From NCBI GenBank assembly GCA_037043455.1, contig JAWPHD010002638.1:62001-126000 (forward strand): a stretch of 64,000 nt of DNA, in the 5' to 3' direction. A program made the position numbers and the translations under genes. This DNA comes from Cyrtodaria siliqua. Lineage: Eukaryota; Mollusca; Bivalvia; Adapedonta; Hiatellidae. The number at the start of each line of letters is the position of its first letter. The stretch's first letter is position 1. This document shows positions 34,347 to 46,979 of the stretch, piece by piece. The notes under the pieces were generated by a model that saw nothing but the letters and a program-made list of their open reading frames with translations, was not told the origin of the DNA and searched no databases.

Positions 34347-34520
34347 CCTAATTTCTTGCTTTTAAGTGGACGGCTCTCCTCTAGATTGGGTTAACACATG
34401 TGTCTACATTCAAGAAAGATACATAATTATCTTGAAGTCCTTAGGTCAAATGTCAGGTATTCTGTTGGTGGAATATGTTGTACATGCATATTTACAGCTT
34501 TCAATTACTAGTACTCAAAG
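34347..34520 (+). repeat. Left flank of 42-bp satellite unit, copy 1
   Basis: CTAATTTCTTGCTTTTAAGT and ATCTTGAAGTCCTTAGGTCA are diverged versions of blocks at 60890-60975; the second also occurs at 51535-51560. In all three cases the blocks lie just left of a 42-bp array. Confidence 0.75.
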
Positions 34521-37500
34521 TTCTAATTACTCTATGCATTGTGTGGGGTCATAGATGAAAAGAACTATTTAGTATATGCATGTGTGGGATCATAGATGAA
34601 AAGTACTATTTAGTATATGTATTATGTGGGGTCATAGATGAAAAGTACTATTTAGTAAATGTATTGTGTGGGGTCTGATGAAAAGTACTATTTGCTGTAT
34701 GCGTTGTGTGGGGTCATAGATGAAAAGTACTATTTAGTATATGCATTGTGTGGGATCATAGATGAAAAGTACTATTTAGTATATGTATTATGTGGGGTCA
34801 TAGATAAAAAGAACTATTTAGTATATGTATTATGTGGGGTCATAGATGAAAAGTACTATTTAGTATATGTATTGTGTGGGGTCTGATGAAAAGTACTTTT
34901 TGCTGTATGCATTGTGTGGGTTCATAGATGAAAAGTACTATTTGCTGTATGCATTGTGTGGGGTCATAGATGAAAAGTACTATTTAGTATATGCATTGTG
35001 TGGGTTCATAGATGAAAAGTACTATTTGCTGTATGCATTGTGTGGGGTCATAGATGAAAAGTACTATTTAGTATATGCATTGTGTGGGTTCATAGATGAA
35101 AAGTACTATTTGCTGTATGCATTGTGTGGGGTCATAGATGAAAAGTACTATTTAGTATATGTATTATGTGGGGTCATAGATGAAAAGTACTATTTAGTAT
35201 ATGTATTGTGTGGGGTCATAGATGAAAAGTACTATTTAGTATATGTATTGTGTGGGGTCTGATGAAAAGTACTATTTGCTGTATGCATTGTGTGGGGTCA
35301 TAGATGAAAAGTACTATTTAGTATATGTAGTATGTGGGGTCATAGATGCAAAGTACTATTTAGTATATGTATAGTGTGGGGTCATAGATGAAAAGTACTA
35401 TTTAGTATATGTATTGTGTGGGGTCTGATGAAAAGTACTATTTGCTGTATGCATTGTGTGGGGTCATAGATGAAATGTACTATTTGCTGTATGCATTGTG
35501 TGGGGTCATAGATGAAAAGTACTATTTAGTATATGTATTGTGTGGGGTCTGATGAAAAGTACTATTTAGTATATGTATTGTGTGGGGTCATAGATGAAAA
35601 GTACTATTTAGTATATGCATTGTGTGGGGTCATTGATGAAATGTACTATTTAGTATTTGTATTGTGTGGGGTCAGATGAAAAAGTACTATTTGCTGTATG
35701 CGTTGTGTGGGGTCATAGATGAAAAGTACTATTTAGTATATGCATTGTGTGGGATCATAGATGAAAAGTACTATTTAGTATATGTATTATGTGGGGTCAT
35801 AGATAAAAAGTACTAGTTAGTATATGTATTGTGTGGGGTCATAGATGAAAAGTACTATTTAGTATATGTATTGTGTGGGGTCTGATGAAAAGTACTATTT
35901 GCTGTATGCATTGTGTGGGGTCATAGATGAAAAGTACTATTTAGTATATGTATTATGTGGGGTCATAGATGAAAAGTACTATTTAGTATATGTATTGTGT
36001 GGGGTCAGATGAAAAGTACTTTTGCTGTATGCATTGTGTGGGTTCATAGATGAAAAGTACTCTTTGCTGTATGCATTGTGTGGGGTCATAGATGAAAAGT
36101 ACTATTTAGTATATGTATTATGTGGGGTCATAGATGAAAAGTACTATTTAGTATATGTATTGTGTGGGGTCATAGATGAAAAGTACTATTTAGTATATGT
36201 ATTGTGTGGGGTCTGATGAAAAGTACTATTTGCTGTATGCATTGTGTGGGTTCATAGATGAAAAGTACTATTTGCTGTATGCATTGTGTGGGGTCATAGA
36301 TGAAAAGTACTATTTAGTATATGTATTATGTGGGGTCATAGATGAAAAGTACTATTTAGTATATGTATTGTGTTGGGTCATAGATGAAAAGTACTATTTA
36401 GTATATGTATTGTGTGGGGTCTGATGAAAAGTACTATTTGCTGTATGCATTGTGTGGGGTCATAGATGAAAAGTACTATTTAGTATATGTATTATGTGGG
36501 GTCATAGATGCAAAGTACTATTTAGTATATGTATTGTGTGGGGTCATAGATGAAAAGTACTATTTAGTATATGTATTGTGTGGGGTCTGATGAAAAGTAC
36601 TATTTGCTGTATGCATTGTGTGGGGTCATAGATGAAAAGTACTATTTGCTGTATGCATTGAGTGGGGTCATGGATGAAAAGTACTATTGAGTATATGTAT
36701 TGTGTGGGGTCATAGATGAAAAGTACTATTTAGTATATGTATTGTGTGGGGTCTGATGAAAAGTACTATTTAGTATATGTATTGTGTGGGGTCATAGATG
36801 AAAAGTACTATTTACAGTATGTATTATGTGGGGTCATAGATGAAAAGTACTATTTAGTATATGCATTGTGTGGGGTCATTGATGAAATGTACTATTTAGT
36901 ATTTGTATTGTGTGGGGTCAGATGAAAAAGTACTATTTACTCTATGCATTGTGTGAAGTCATGAATGAAAAGTACTATTTAGTATATGTATCGTGTGTGG
37001 TCATAGATGTAAAGTACTATTTAGTATATGTATTTTGTGGGGTCAGATGAAAAGTACTATTTACTGTATGCATTGTGTGGGGTCATAGATGAAAAGTACT
37101 ATTTAGTAAATGTATTGTGTGGGGTCAGATGAAAAGTACTATTTAGTATATGTATTGTGTGGGGTCATAGATGAAAAGTACTATTTAGTATATGTATTGT
37201 GTGGGGTCAGATGAGAAGTACTATTTAGTATATGTATTGTGTGGGGTCATAGATGAAAAGTACTATTTAGTATATGTTGTACTATTCAGTATATGTATTG
37301 TGTGGGGTCAGGTATGAAAAGTACTATTTAGTATTATATGTTGTATTATTTAGTATATGTATTGTGTGGGGTCATAGATGAAAAGTACTGTTTATTGTAT
37401 GTATTGTTTGGGGTCATAGATGAAAAGTACTGTTTACTGTATGTATTGTATGGGGTCATAGATGAAAAGTACTATTTACTGTATGTATTGTGTGGGGTCA

Positions 37501-40500
37501 TAGATGAAAAGTACTGTTTACTGTATGTGTGGGGTCATAGATGAAAAGTACTGTTTATTGTATGTATTGTGTGGGGTCATAGATGAAAAGTACTGTTTAC
37601 TGTATGTATTGTGTGGGGTCATAGATGAAAAGTACTATTTACTGTATGTATTTTATGGGGTCATAGATGAAAAGTACTATTTACGTATTGTGTGGGGTCA
37701 TAGATGAAAAGCACTGTTTACTGTATGTATTGTGTGGGGTCATAGATGAAAAGTATTGTTTACTGTATGTATTGTGTGGGGTCATAGTTGAAAAGTACTG
37801 TTTACTGTATGTATTGTTTGGGGTCATAGATGAAAAGTATTGTTTACTGTATGTATTGTGTGGGGTCATAGATGAAAAGTACTATTTACTGTATGTATTG
37901 TGTGGGGTCATAGATGAAAAGTACTGTTTAGTATATGTATTGTGTGGGGTCATAGATGAAAAGTAATATTTACTGTATGCATTGTGTGGGGTCATAGATG
38001 AAAAGTACTATTTAGTATATGTATTGTGTGGGGTCATAGATGAAAAGTACTATTTAGTATATGTATTGTGTGGGGTCTGATGAAAAGTACTATTTGCTGT
38101 ATGCATTGTGTGGGGTCATAGATGAAAAGTACTATTTAGTATATGTATTATGTGGGGTCATAGATGCAAAGTACTATTTAGTATATGTATTGTGTGGGGT
38201 CATAGATGAAAAGTACTATTTAGTATATGTATTGTGTGGGGTCTGATGAAAAGTACTATTTGCTGTATGCATTGTGTGGGGTCATAGATGAAATGTACTA
38301 TTTGCTGTATGCATTGTGTGGGGTCATAGATGAAAAGTACTATTTAGTATATGTATTGTGTGGGGTCTGATGAAAAGTACTATTTAGTATATGTATTGTG
38401 TGGGGTCATAGATGAAAAGTACTATTTAGTATATGCATTGTGTGGGGTCATTGATGAAATGTACTATTTAGTATTTGTATTGTGTGGGGTCAGATGAAAA
38501 AGTACTATTTGCTGTATGCGTTGTGTGGGGTCATAGATGAAAAGTACTATTTAGTATATGCATTGTGTGGGATCATAGATGAAAAGTACTATTTAGTATA
38601 TGTATTATGTAGGGTCATAGATAAAAAGTACTATTTAGTATATGTATTGTGTGGGGTCATAGATGAAAAGTACTATTTAGTATATGTATTGTGTGGGGTC
38701 TGATGAAAAGTACTAGTTGCTGTATGCATTGTGTGGGGTCATAGATGAAAAGTACTATTTAGTATATGTATTATGTGGGGTCATAGATGAAAAGTACTAT
38801 TTAGTATATGTATTGTGTGGGGTCAGATGAAAAGTACGTTTTGCTGTATGCATTGTGTGGGTTCATAGATGAAAAGTACTATTTGCTGTATGCATTGTGT
38901 GGGGTCATAGATGAAAAGTACTATTTAGTATATGTATTATGTGGGGTCATAGATGAAAAGTACTATTTAGTATATGTATTGTGTGGGGTCATAGATGAAA
39001 AGTACTATTTAGTATATGTATTGTGTGGGGTCTGATGAAAAGTACTATTTGCTGTATGCATTGTGTGGGTTCATAGATGAAAAGTACTATTTGCTGTATG
39101 CATTGTGTGGGGTCATAGATGAAAAGTACTATTTAGTATATGTATTATGTGAGGTCATAGATGAAAAGTACTATTTAGTATATGTATTGTGTTGGGTCAT
39201 AGATGAAAAGTACTATTTAGTATATGTATTGTGTGGGGTCTGATGAAAAGTACTATTTGCTGTATGCATTGTGTGGGGTCATAGATGAAAAGTACTATTT
39301 AGTATATGTATTATGTGGGGTCATAGATGAAAAGTACTATTTAGTATATGTATTGTGTGGGGTCATAGATGAAAAGTACTATTTAGTATATGTATTGTGT
39401 GGGGTCTGATGAAAAGTACTATTTGCTGTATGCATTGTGTGGGGTCATAGATGAAAAGTACTATTTGCTGTATGCATTGAGTGGGGTCATGGATGAAAAG
39501 TACTATTGAGTATATATATTGTGTGGGGTCATAGATGAAAAGTACTATTTAGTATATGTATTGTGTGGGGTCTGATGAAAAGTACTATTTAGTATATGTA
39601 TTGTGTGGGGTCATAGATGAAAAGTACTATTTACAGTATGCATTGTGTGGGGTCATAGATGAAAAGTACTATTTAGTATATGTATTGTGTGGGGTCATAG
39701 ATGAAAAGTACTATTTACAGTATGCATTGTGTGGGGTCATAGATGAAAAGTACTATTTAGTATATGCATTTTGTGGGGTCATTGATGAAATGGACTATTT
39801 AGTATTTGTATTGTGTGGGGTCAGATGAAAAAGTACTATTAACTCTATGCATTGTGTGAAGTCATGAATGAAAAGTACTATTTAGTATATGTATCGTGTG
39901 GGGTCATAGATGTAAAGTACTATTTAGTATATGTATTTTGTGGGGTCAGATGAAAAGTACTATTTACTGTATGCATTGTGTGGGGTCATAGATGAAAAGT
40001 ACTATTTAGTAAATGTATTGTGTGGGGTCAGATGAAAAGTACTATTTAGTATATGTATTGTGTGGGGTCATAGATGATAAGTACTATTTAGTATATGTAT
40101 TGTGTGGGGTCAGATGAAAAGTACTATTTAGTATATGTATTATGTGGGGTCATAGATGAAAAGTACTATTTAGTATATGTATTGTGTTGGGTCATAGATG
40201 AAAAGTACTATTTAGTATATGTATTGTGTGGGGTCTGATGAAAAGTACTATTTGCTGTATGCATTGTGTGGGGTCATAGATGAAAAGTACTATTTAGTAT
40301 ATGTATTATGTGGGGTCATAGATGAAAAGTACTATTTAGTATATGTATTGTGTGGGGTCATAGATGAAAAGTACTATTTAGTATATGTATTGTGTGGGGT
40401 CTGATGAAAAGTACTATTTGCTGTATGCATTGTGTGGGGTCATAGATGAAAAGTACTATTTGCTGTATGCATTGAGTGGGGTCATGGATGAAAAGTACTA

Positions 40501-43500
40501 TTGAGTATATATATTGTGTGGGGTCATAGATGAAAAGTACTATTTAGTATATGTATTGTGTGGGGTCTGATGAAAAGTACTATTTAGTATATGTATTGTG
40601 TGGGGTCATAGATGAAAAGTACTATTTACAGTATGCATTGTGTGGGGTTATAGATGAAAAGTACTATTTAGTATATGCATTGTGTGGGGTCATTGATGAA
40701 ATGTACTATTTAGTATTTGTATTGTGTGGGGTCAGATGAAAAAGTACTATTTACTCTATGCGTTGTGTGAAGTCATGAATGAAAAGTACTATTTAGTATA
40801 TGTATCGTGTGGGGTCATAGATGTAAAGTACTATTTAGTATATGTATTTTGTGGGGTCAGATGAAAAGTACTATTTACTGTATGCATTGTGTGGGGTCAT
40901 AGATGAAAAGTACTATTTAGTAAATGTATTGTGTGGGGTCAGATGAAAAGTACTATTTAGTATATGTATTGTGTGGGGTCATAGATGAAAAGTACTATTT
41001 AGTATATGTATTGTGTGGGGTCAGATGAAAAGTACTATTTAGTATATGTATTGTGTGGGGTCATAGATGAAAAGTACTATTTAGTATATGTTGTACTATT
41101 CAGTATATGTATTGTGTGGGGTCAGGTATGAAAAGTACTATTTAGTATTATATGTTGTATTAATTAGTATATGTATTGTGTGGGGTCATAGATGAAAAGT
41201 ACTGTTTATTGTATGTATTGTTTGGGGTCATAGATGAAAAGTACTGTTTACTGTATGTATTGTATGGGGTCATAGATGAAAAGTACTATTTACTGTATGT
41301 ATTGTGTGGGGTCATAGATGAAAAGTACTGTTTACTGTATGTGTGGGGTCATAGATGAAAAGTACTGTTTATTGTATGTATTGTGTGGGGTCATAGATGA
41401 AAAGTACTGTTTACTGTATGTATTGTGTGGGGTCATAGATGAAAAGTACTGTTTACTGTATGTATTTTATGGGGTCATAGATGAAAAGTACTATTTACGT
41501 ATTGTGTGGGGTCATAGATGAAAAGCACTGTTTACTGTATGTATTGTGTGGGGTCATAGATGAAAAGTATTGTTTACTGTATGTATTGTGTGGGGTCATA
41601 GTTGAAAAGTACTGTTTACTGTATGTATTGTTTGGGGTCATAGATGCAAAGTACTATTTAGTATATGTATTGTGTGCGGTCATAGATGAAAAGTACTATT
41701 TAGTATATGTATTGTGTGGGGTCTGATGAAAAGTACTATTTGCTGTATGCATTGTGTGGGGTCATAGATGAAAAGTACTATTTGCTGTATGCATTGAGTG
41801 GGGTCATGGATGAAAAGTACTATTGAGTATATGTATTGTGTGGGGTCATAGATGAAAAGTACTATTTAGTATATGTATTGTGTGGGGTCTGATGAAAAGT
41901 ACTATTTAGTATATGTATTGTGTGGGGTCATAGATGAAAAGTACTATTTACAGTATGTATTGTGTGGGGTCATAGATGAAAAGTACTATTTAGTATATGC
42001 ATTGTGTGGGGTCATTGATGAAATGTACTATTTGGTATTTGTATTGTGTGGGGTCAGATGAAAAAGTACTATTTACTCTATGCATTGTGTGAAGTCATGA
42101 ATGAAAAGTACTATTTAGTATATGTATCGTGTGGGGTCATAGATGTAAAGTACTATTTAGTATATGTATTTTGTGGGGTCAGATGAAAAGTACTATTTAC
42201 TGTATGCATTGTGTGGGGTCATAGATGAAAAGTACTATTTAGTAAATGTATTGTGTGGGGTCAGATGAAAAGTACTATTTAGTATATGTATTGTGTGGGG
42301 TCATAGATGAAAAGTACTATTTAGTATATGTATTGTGTGGGGTCTGATGAAAAGTACTATTTAGTATATGTATTGTGTGGGGTCATAGATGAAAAGTACT
42401 ATTTAGTATATGTTGTACTATTCAGTATATGTATTGTGTGGGGTCAGGTATGAAAAGTACTATTTAGTATTATATGTTGTATTATTTAGTATATGTATTG
42501 TGTGGGGTCATATATGAAAAGTACTGTTTATTGTATGTATTGTTTGGGGTCATAGATGAAAAGTACTGTTTACTGTATGTATTGTATGGGGTCATAGATG
42601 AAAAGTACTATTTACTGTATGTATTGTGTGGGGTCATAGATGAAAAGTACTGTTTACTGTATGTGTGGGGTCATAGATGAAAAGTACTGTTTATTGTATG
42701 TATTGTGTGGGGTCATAGATGAAAAGTACTGTTTACTGTATGTATTGTGTGGGGTCATAGATGAAAAGTACTGTTTACTGTATGTATTTTATGGGGTCAT
42801 AGATGAAAAGTACTATTTACGTATTGTGTGGGGTCATAGATGAAAAGCACTGTTTACTGTATGTATTGTGTGGGGTCATAGATGAAAAGTATTGTTTACT
42901 GTATGTATTGTGTGGGGTCATAGTTGAAAAGTACTGTTTACTGTATGTATTGTTTGGGGTCATAGATGAAAAGTATTGTTTACTGTATGTATTGTGTGGG
43001 GTCATAGATGAAAAGTACTATTTACTGTATGTATTGTGTGGGGTCATAGATGAAAAGTACTATTTAGTATATGTATTGTGTGGGGTCATAGATGAAAAGT
43101 AATATTTACAGTATGCATTGTGTGGGGTCATAGATGAAAAGTACTATTTACTGTATGTATTGTGTGGGGTCATAGATGAAAAGTACTGTTTACTGTATGT
43201 ATTGTGTGGGGTCATAGATGAAAAGTACTATTTAGTATATGTATTGTGTGGGGTCATAGATGAAAAGTACTATTTAGTATATGTATTGTGTGGGGTCATA
43301 GATGAAAAGTACTATTTACTGTATGTATTGTGTGGGGTCATAGATGAAAAGTACTATTTACAGTATGTATTGTGTGGGGTCATAGATGAAAAGTAATATT
43401 TACTGTATGCATTGTGTGGGGTCATAGATGAAAAGTACTATTTAGTGAATCTAGGACAAATGTCCCCCCGGACAAATGCCCCACTGCTCATTTTTGTATA

Positions 43501-44215
43501 GGTGGACAAATGCCCCCTCATGTTTTTGTATAGGTGGACAAATGCACCACTGAACCTTTAACAAGGTGGACATAAGCCCCCCAGATACATATTCCCAGTT
43601 TGTAAGTAACTAATATGTTTGTGTTGGTCACACTTTGTTTTTTTTATAGCTCTGAATACTAACAAACTAGGAATTAACTGTGAATTATGTGATTACTCTT
43701 TTGTATGAATTTAATTTGCAAAATTATCAGGGGGGCTTATGTCCACCTTGTAAAAAGTTCAGGGGGGCATTTGTCCACCTATACAAAAACATGAGGGGGC
43801 ATTTGTCCACCTATACAAAAATGAGCAGGAGGGCATTTGTCCGTGGGGGGGGGGGGGGGGCATTTGTCCGTATACCCTATTGAGTATGTGTATTGTGTGG
43901 GGTCATAGATGAAAAGTACTATGTACTGTATGTATTGTGTTGGGTCATAGATGAAAAGTACTATTTACTGTATGCATTGTGTGGGGTCATAGATGAAAAG
44001 TACTATTTAGCATATGTATTGTGTGGGGTCATAGATGAACAGTACTATTTACTGTATGTATTGCACTATTTACTGTATGCATTGTGTGCGGTCATAGATG
44101 AAAAGTACTATTTACTGTATGTATTGCACTATTTACTGTATGTATTGCACTATTTACTGTATGCATGTGTGGGGGTAATAGATGAAAAGTAGTAGTTATT
44201 CTATGCATTGCGTGT
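34520..44215 (+). repeat. 42-bp satellite array S42-1 with higher-order structure
   Basis: About 9.3 kb (excluding an insert at 43447-43876) of units containing GTGTGGGGTCATAGATGAAA, AGTACTATTT and AGTATATGTATT or CTGTATGCATT. The period is 42 bp; a 40-bp variant lacks 2 nt (GTCTGATG or GTCAGATG instead of GTCATAGATG). Unit variants recur in the same order at offsets of 995, 1322, 1656, 2819, 3814 and 5136 bp, showing nested multi-unit duplications. The forward frame reads Y-V-L-C-G-V-I-D-E-K-Y-Y-L-V per unit; it is broken wherever a 40-bp unit occurs, so I do not call a protein gene. Confidence 0.96.
43447..43876. mobile_element. Foldback element inserted in the S42-1 array
   Basis: 430 bp whose arms carry repeated GGACAAATGCCCC and TTTTTGTATAGGTGGACAAA blocks on the left and their reverse complements on the right, with AAGGTGGACATAAGCCCCCC as the inner arm. 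It is flanked by CTATTTAGT (43438) and CTATTGAGT (43877), a likely 9-bp target duplication of satellite sequence with one difference. Confidence 0.87.
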
Positions 44216-44219
44216 GGAC

Positions 44220-44380
44220 AAAGATGACTTGACAGTGGTGTTCGGTGACTCATGTGTTCAAACAGGTTAGTTTTTTCTACAGGCTAAACCTGATCAAGTG
44301 AAATGAAAACATCCTTCTTGATACTGCACTGCATGCAGCCTAATTGACAAAATACATATCACTTCCGCTCATCGTATAAG
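44220..44380 (+). repeat. Right flank of 42-bp satellite unit, copy 1
   Basis: Matches 63775-63910: CCTGATCAAGTGAAATGAAA, CTTGATACTGCACTGCA, AATTGACAAAATACATATCA and CTTCCGCTCATCGTATAAG. Similarity stops immediately after ATCGTATAAG in both, marking a common boundary. Confidence 0.88.
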
Positions 44381-45406
44381 AACTCTACTAGTAGAGCGTC
44401 CTCATGCCTTCTCGTACCAGTTTGCAGTCATTTTAACACTTACTTCCTTTATTTGGAGAGGAAAGCACTATTACATAAGAAATACAATTATTTTTTTATT
44501 GGCATATACTTACATATGACACACAAACAAATAGAACATGGTTGGATTTAATTCATATGTCCGAAACAGAATTCATGAACACAACAAAATAACCATGTAT
44601 GAGCTTGCATTGTCATACCATTAAACAAGTCGTGTTGGAAAAAATAAGTATATATCTAAACTATAATCATGTAGAACAAGCTGAATAAGAAAATAATAAA
44701 CAAAACAAGAATAATCACAATATGAAACAGAACTCACTTATACAGTTCAATCATCACGTGTTCTATATAGGTAAATATGCTTTTTTTATTCTTAAAATTA
44801 AAAATGCTCAAACTTATTTATTCACATTCATTGAATGATATCATGAAAGGGATGTTTGATTTCAATACATACATTGTTAACATCACTCAATCGATTTTGA
44901 CCATACTGAACAAAATAAATTAAGCACTTAAATGCATGTCGATTCCATGGACGGGATACAAAGCCGCGTTTGGGGTCGATGATAAAATGACACAATTAAT
45001 AATGCTATAAGGTCATTTGTAAACAAAGTCGGTGATGCAAATAAAGTAAATATGTTGGGAACATACGTTTATATGTTATCGAAAACCGTTCAGCTTCTCA
45101 TTTCAATGAAAAAGGAAGGTAATTTTACAATTATGTAATTTGAAACGTTAGCAATGTTTTGTGTACACATTATCGGTTTTCAAACAATGACAGAATGGGC
45201 AATTCTTGTCAATACCAACCATTAAATTTGTCCAAAGAAATACGTTTGAATAACGAAATAACGAAATAAGTTGTTTTTTGATATATGGGAGGTAATCCTG
45301 ATACTTCGCTTAGAAAATAAATAATGAATAACATTATTTTTTGAAAATCACATCCTTACCTAGAATTTCTAAAAGCTTCAAACAATTATATCAATGTTCA
45401 TATATA
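44381..45406. other. AT-rich sequence, no gene seen
   Basis: Begins with CTCTACTAGTAGAGCG, a short palindrome just outside the satellite-unit boundary. No coding or repeat signal was recognised after it. Confidence 0.45.
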
Positions 45407-45820
45407 CTCTGTAAAAAAAGTTTTGGACCATGGCAGTGTTCGAACCCGTACACTGATCATTCAACCATGATATTCGACCATAACCCTTATTATCTCAGTT
45501 GATAATTCACAACAGATCAACAATCAACAATAATTTTCGTTAACAATGAAAGTTTGCGAAAAAATAATAATCTTTTTATTGGTTACTCGAATGTGTCCGT
45601 AACTGTTACTTTTTATGGACTTTGCAACATTTTTTACAGACCCTTTGTGTGTTTGCGATATTTTTTTAAAATCAAATCTTGTTTGGAATTTAATGTTTCT
45701 GGTACCAAATTAACCGAGTAGGGTAGACCTTGGTTACTAAAAACAGATACTTAAATTCTGTCCACTAGTTTTATTTTTATACGACTTTATATACCCTAGT
45801 CCAAAACTTTTTTTACCGAG
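45407..45820. mobile_element. TA-flanked mariner-like MITE containing a tRNA-like segment
   Basis: 414 bp. Left end CTCTGTAAAAAAAGTTTTGG; right end on the reverse complement CTCGGTAAAAAAAGTTTTGG; both continue ACYA, and TA lies outside each end within TATA. Just inside the left arm, the minus strand holds box B GGGTTCGAACACTGCC and, about 60 nt upstream on that strand, a box A-like TCAACTGAGATAATAAGGG (45430-45512). Confidence 0.85.
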
Positions 45821-45899
45821 TATAGTTAATCTATGTCCCTAAAAAGTCGTGCTAAACTTATTTTGTTCAGTATATATCATACTTATCAGAGTACTCAAA

Positions 45900-46152
45900 T
45901 GCCAAATTGTCGGAACCAACCATATTTATTCCGTATTAGTTTCGTATAATATTTTTTTGAAATATTTTAACATTGTATGGTTTAAAAAATGTTTCCTTAT
46001 ATAAGGCTCAAACTTTCAACCGTCGGTTCAGTAGACACATAGTAGACGACGCTCTAACCAACTCAGCCAAAGCAGTTGGTTTGTTGCGGTATTAAATAGT
46101 TTATAACAAATGCCACGATCTGCAATCTGATTGGTTCCGATAATTTGGCATG
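45900..46152. mobile_element. Short TIR element with ATGCCAAATT ends
   Basis: ATGCCAAATTGTCGGAACCA at the left is matched on the reverse strand by ATGCCAAATTATCGGAACCA at the right (ending near 46152). The interior holds a minus-strand tRNA-like sequence (about 46008-46078) with box A TGGCTGAGTTGGTTAGAGCG. The right arm abuts the LINE fragment below. Confidence 0.7.
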
Positions 46153-46640
46153 TGAGCGATCTCTTATAACTCTTCGTGAAGAAAGATATTGCCTAATTTG
46201 TAATAGTTTAGATATAGAAGATGAATTTCATTTTGTATGTATTTGTCCTTGTTATATTGATATTAGAAAGAAATACTTAAAACGTTGTTATTACAAACGT
46301 CCTTCTGTTTTCAAATATTTGGAGTTACTGAAATCACATGACAAGATAGAAATAATAAAACTTTCGTTATATGTTAAAGAATCAATTATATTAAGAAACA
46401 CATTATTAACTATTGAAAGGTAGTTACTTAGTTCAACCTCCTACTCTTATTTACTATACTACATAATAATAATAATAACAATAATAACAATAATAAAGAA
46501 ATGATTAATTATACCATTTGTATATATTTCACCATTTACTTGTATATATACGTTGACATCATATATGCTAATATGTATGTATTGTAGACGATGTACTTTG
46601 TACAAGTCTGAATAAAAAGTCTGTCTGTCTGTCTGTCTGC
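46153..46640 (+). pseudogene. 5'-truncated LINE: ORF2 C-terminus plus 3' end
   Basis: The open frame ends with YCLICNSLDIEDEFHFVCIC, then P-C-Y-I-D-I-R-K-K-Y and Y-Y-K-R-P-S-V-F-K-Y, the CxxC...EDEFHF...C-P-x-Y-x-x-x-R zinc-knuckle-like tail of invertebrate LINE ORF2 proteins. The stop is at 46421-46423. The 3' UTR has (AATAAT)n and ends in AATAAAAAGTCTG followed by (TCTG)n at 46617-46640. The reverse transcriptase and endonuclease are missing. Confidence 0.82.
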
Positions 46641-46979
46641 TATCTCAGTAGTAATAAATTATCCTATGTGAAAAGTAACATAATAAAATCCATTGGGCCA
46701 GTTTTATTATATGTGTTCTGTCACTTTGAAAATCCTGTAATAACTATTATACCTATGACTGAATCTCCGTCCACTGAATTATGTTAAAGCACATTTCCTT
46801 TTTTGTGTTTTTTCATAACTGACATAAATTGAACCAAAAAAGAAACAAAACAAGGTAAATACACAGTGGATTAATGGTAATTTAGAATACTAGTACTTGC
46901 AAAAAGGGAAAGGATTTCGTAAAATTTAATCTTAAGGAATCTACCAAAAGAATGTTCAGTTTAGTTAAAAAAAAATAGC

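Noticed and set aside
34659..44192. Many ORFs of 60-131 codons with a 14-residue repeat
   Set aside because: They are the translation of the 42-bp satellite. Frames break at every 40-bp unit, there is no unique sequence, and start codons fall at arbitrary units.
34520..44215. CRISPR array
   Set aside because: Units are contiguous without unique spacers, and the context is a eukaryotic genome with spliced genes.
44340..44381. Helitron 3' end at the satellite-unit boundary
   Set aside because: The shared terminus ends ATCGTATAAG, not CTRR, and I see no terminal hairpin immediately before it.
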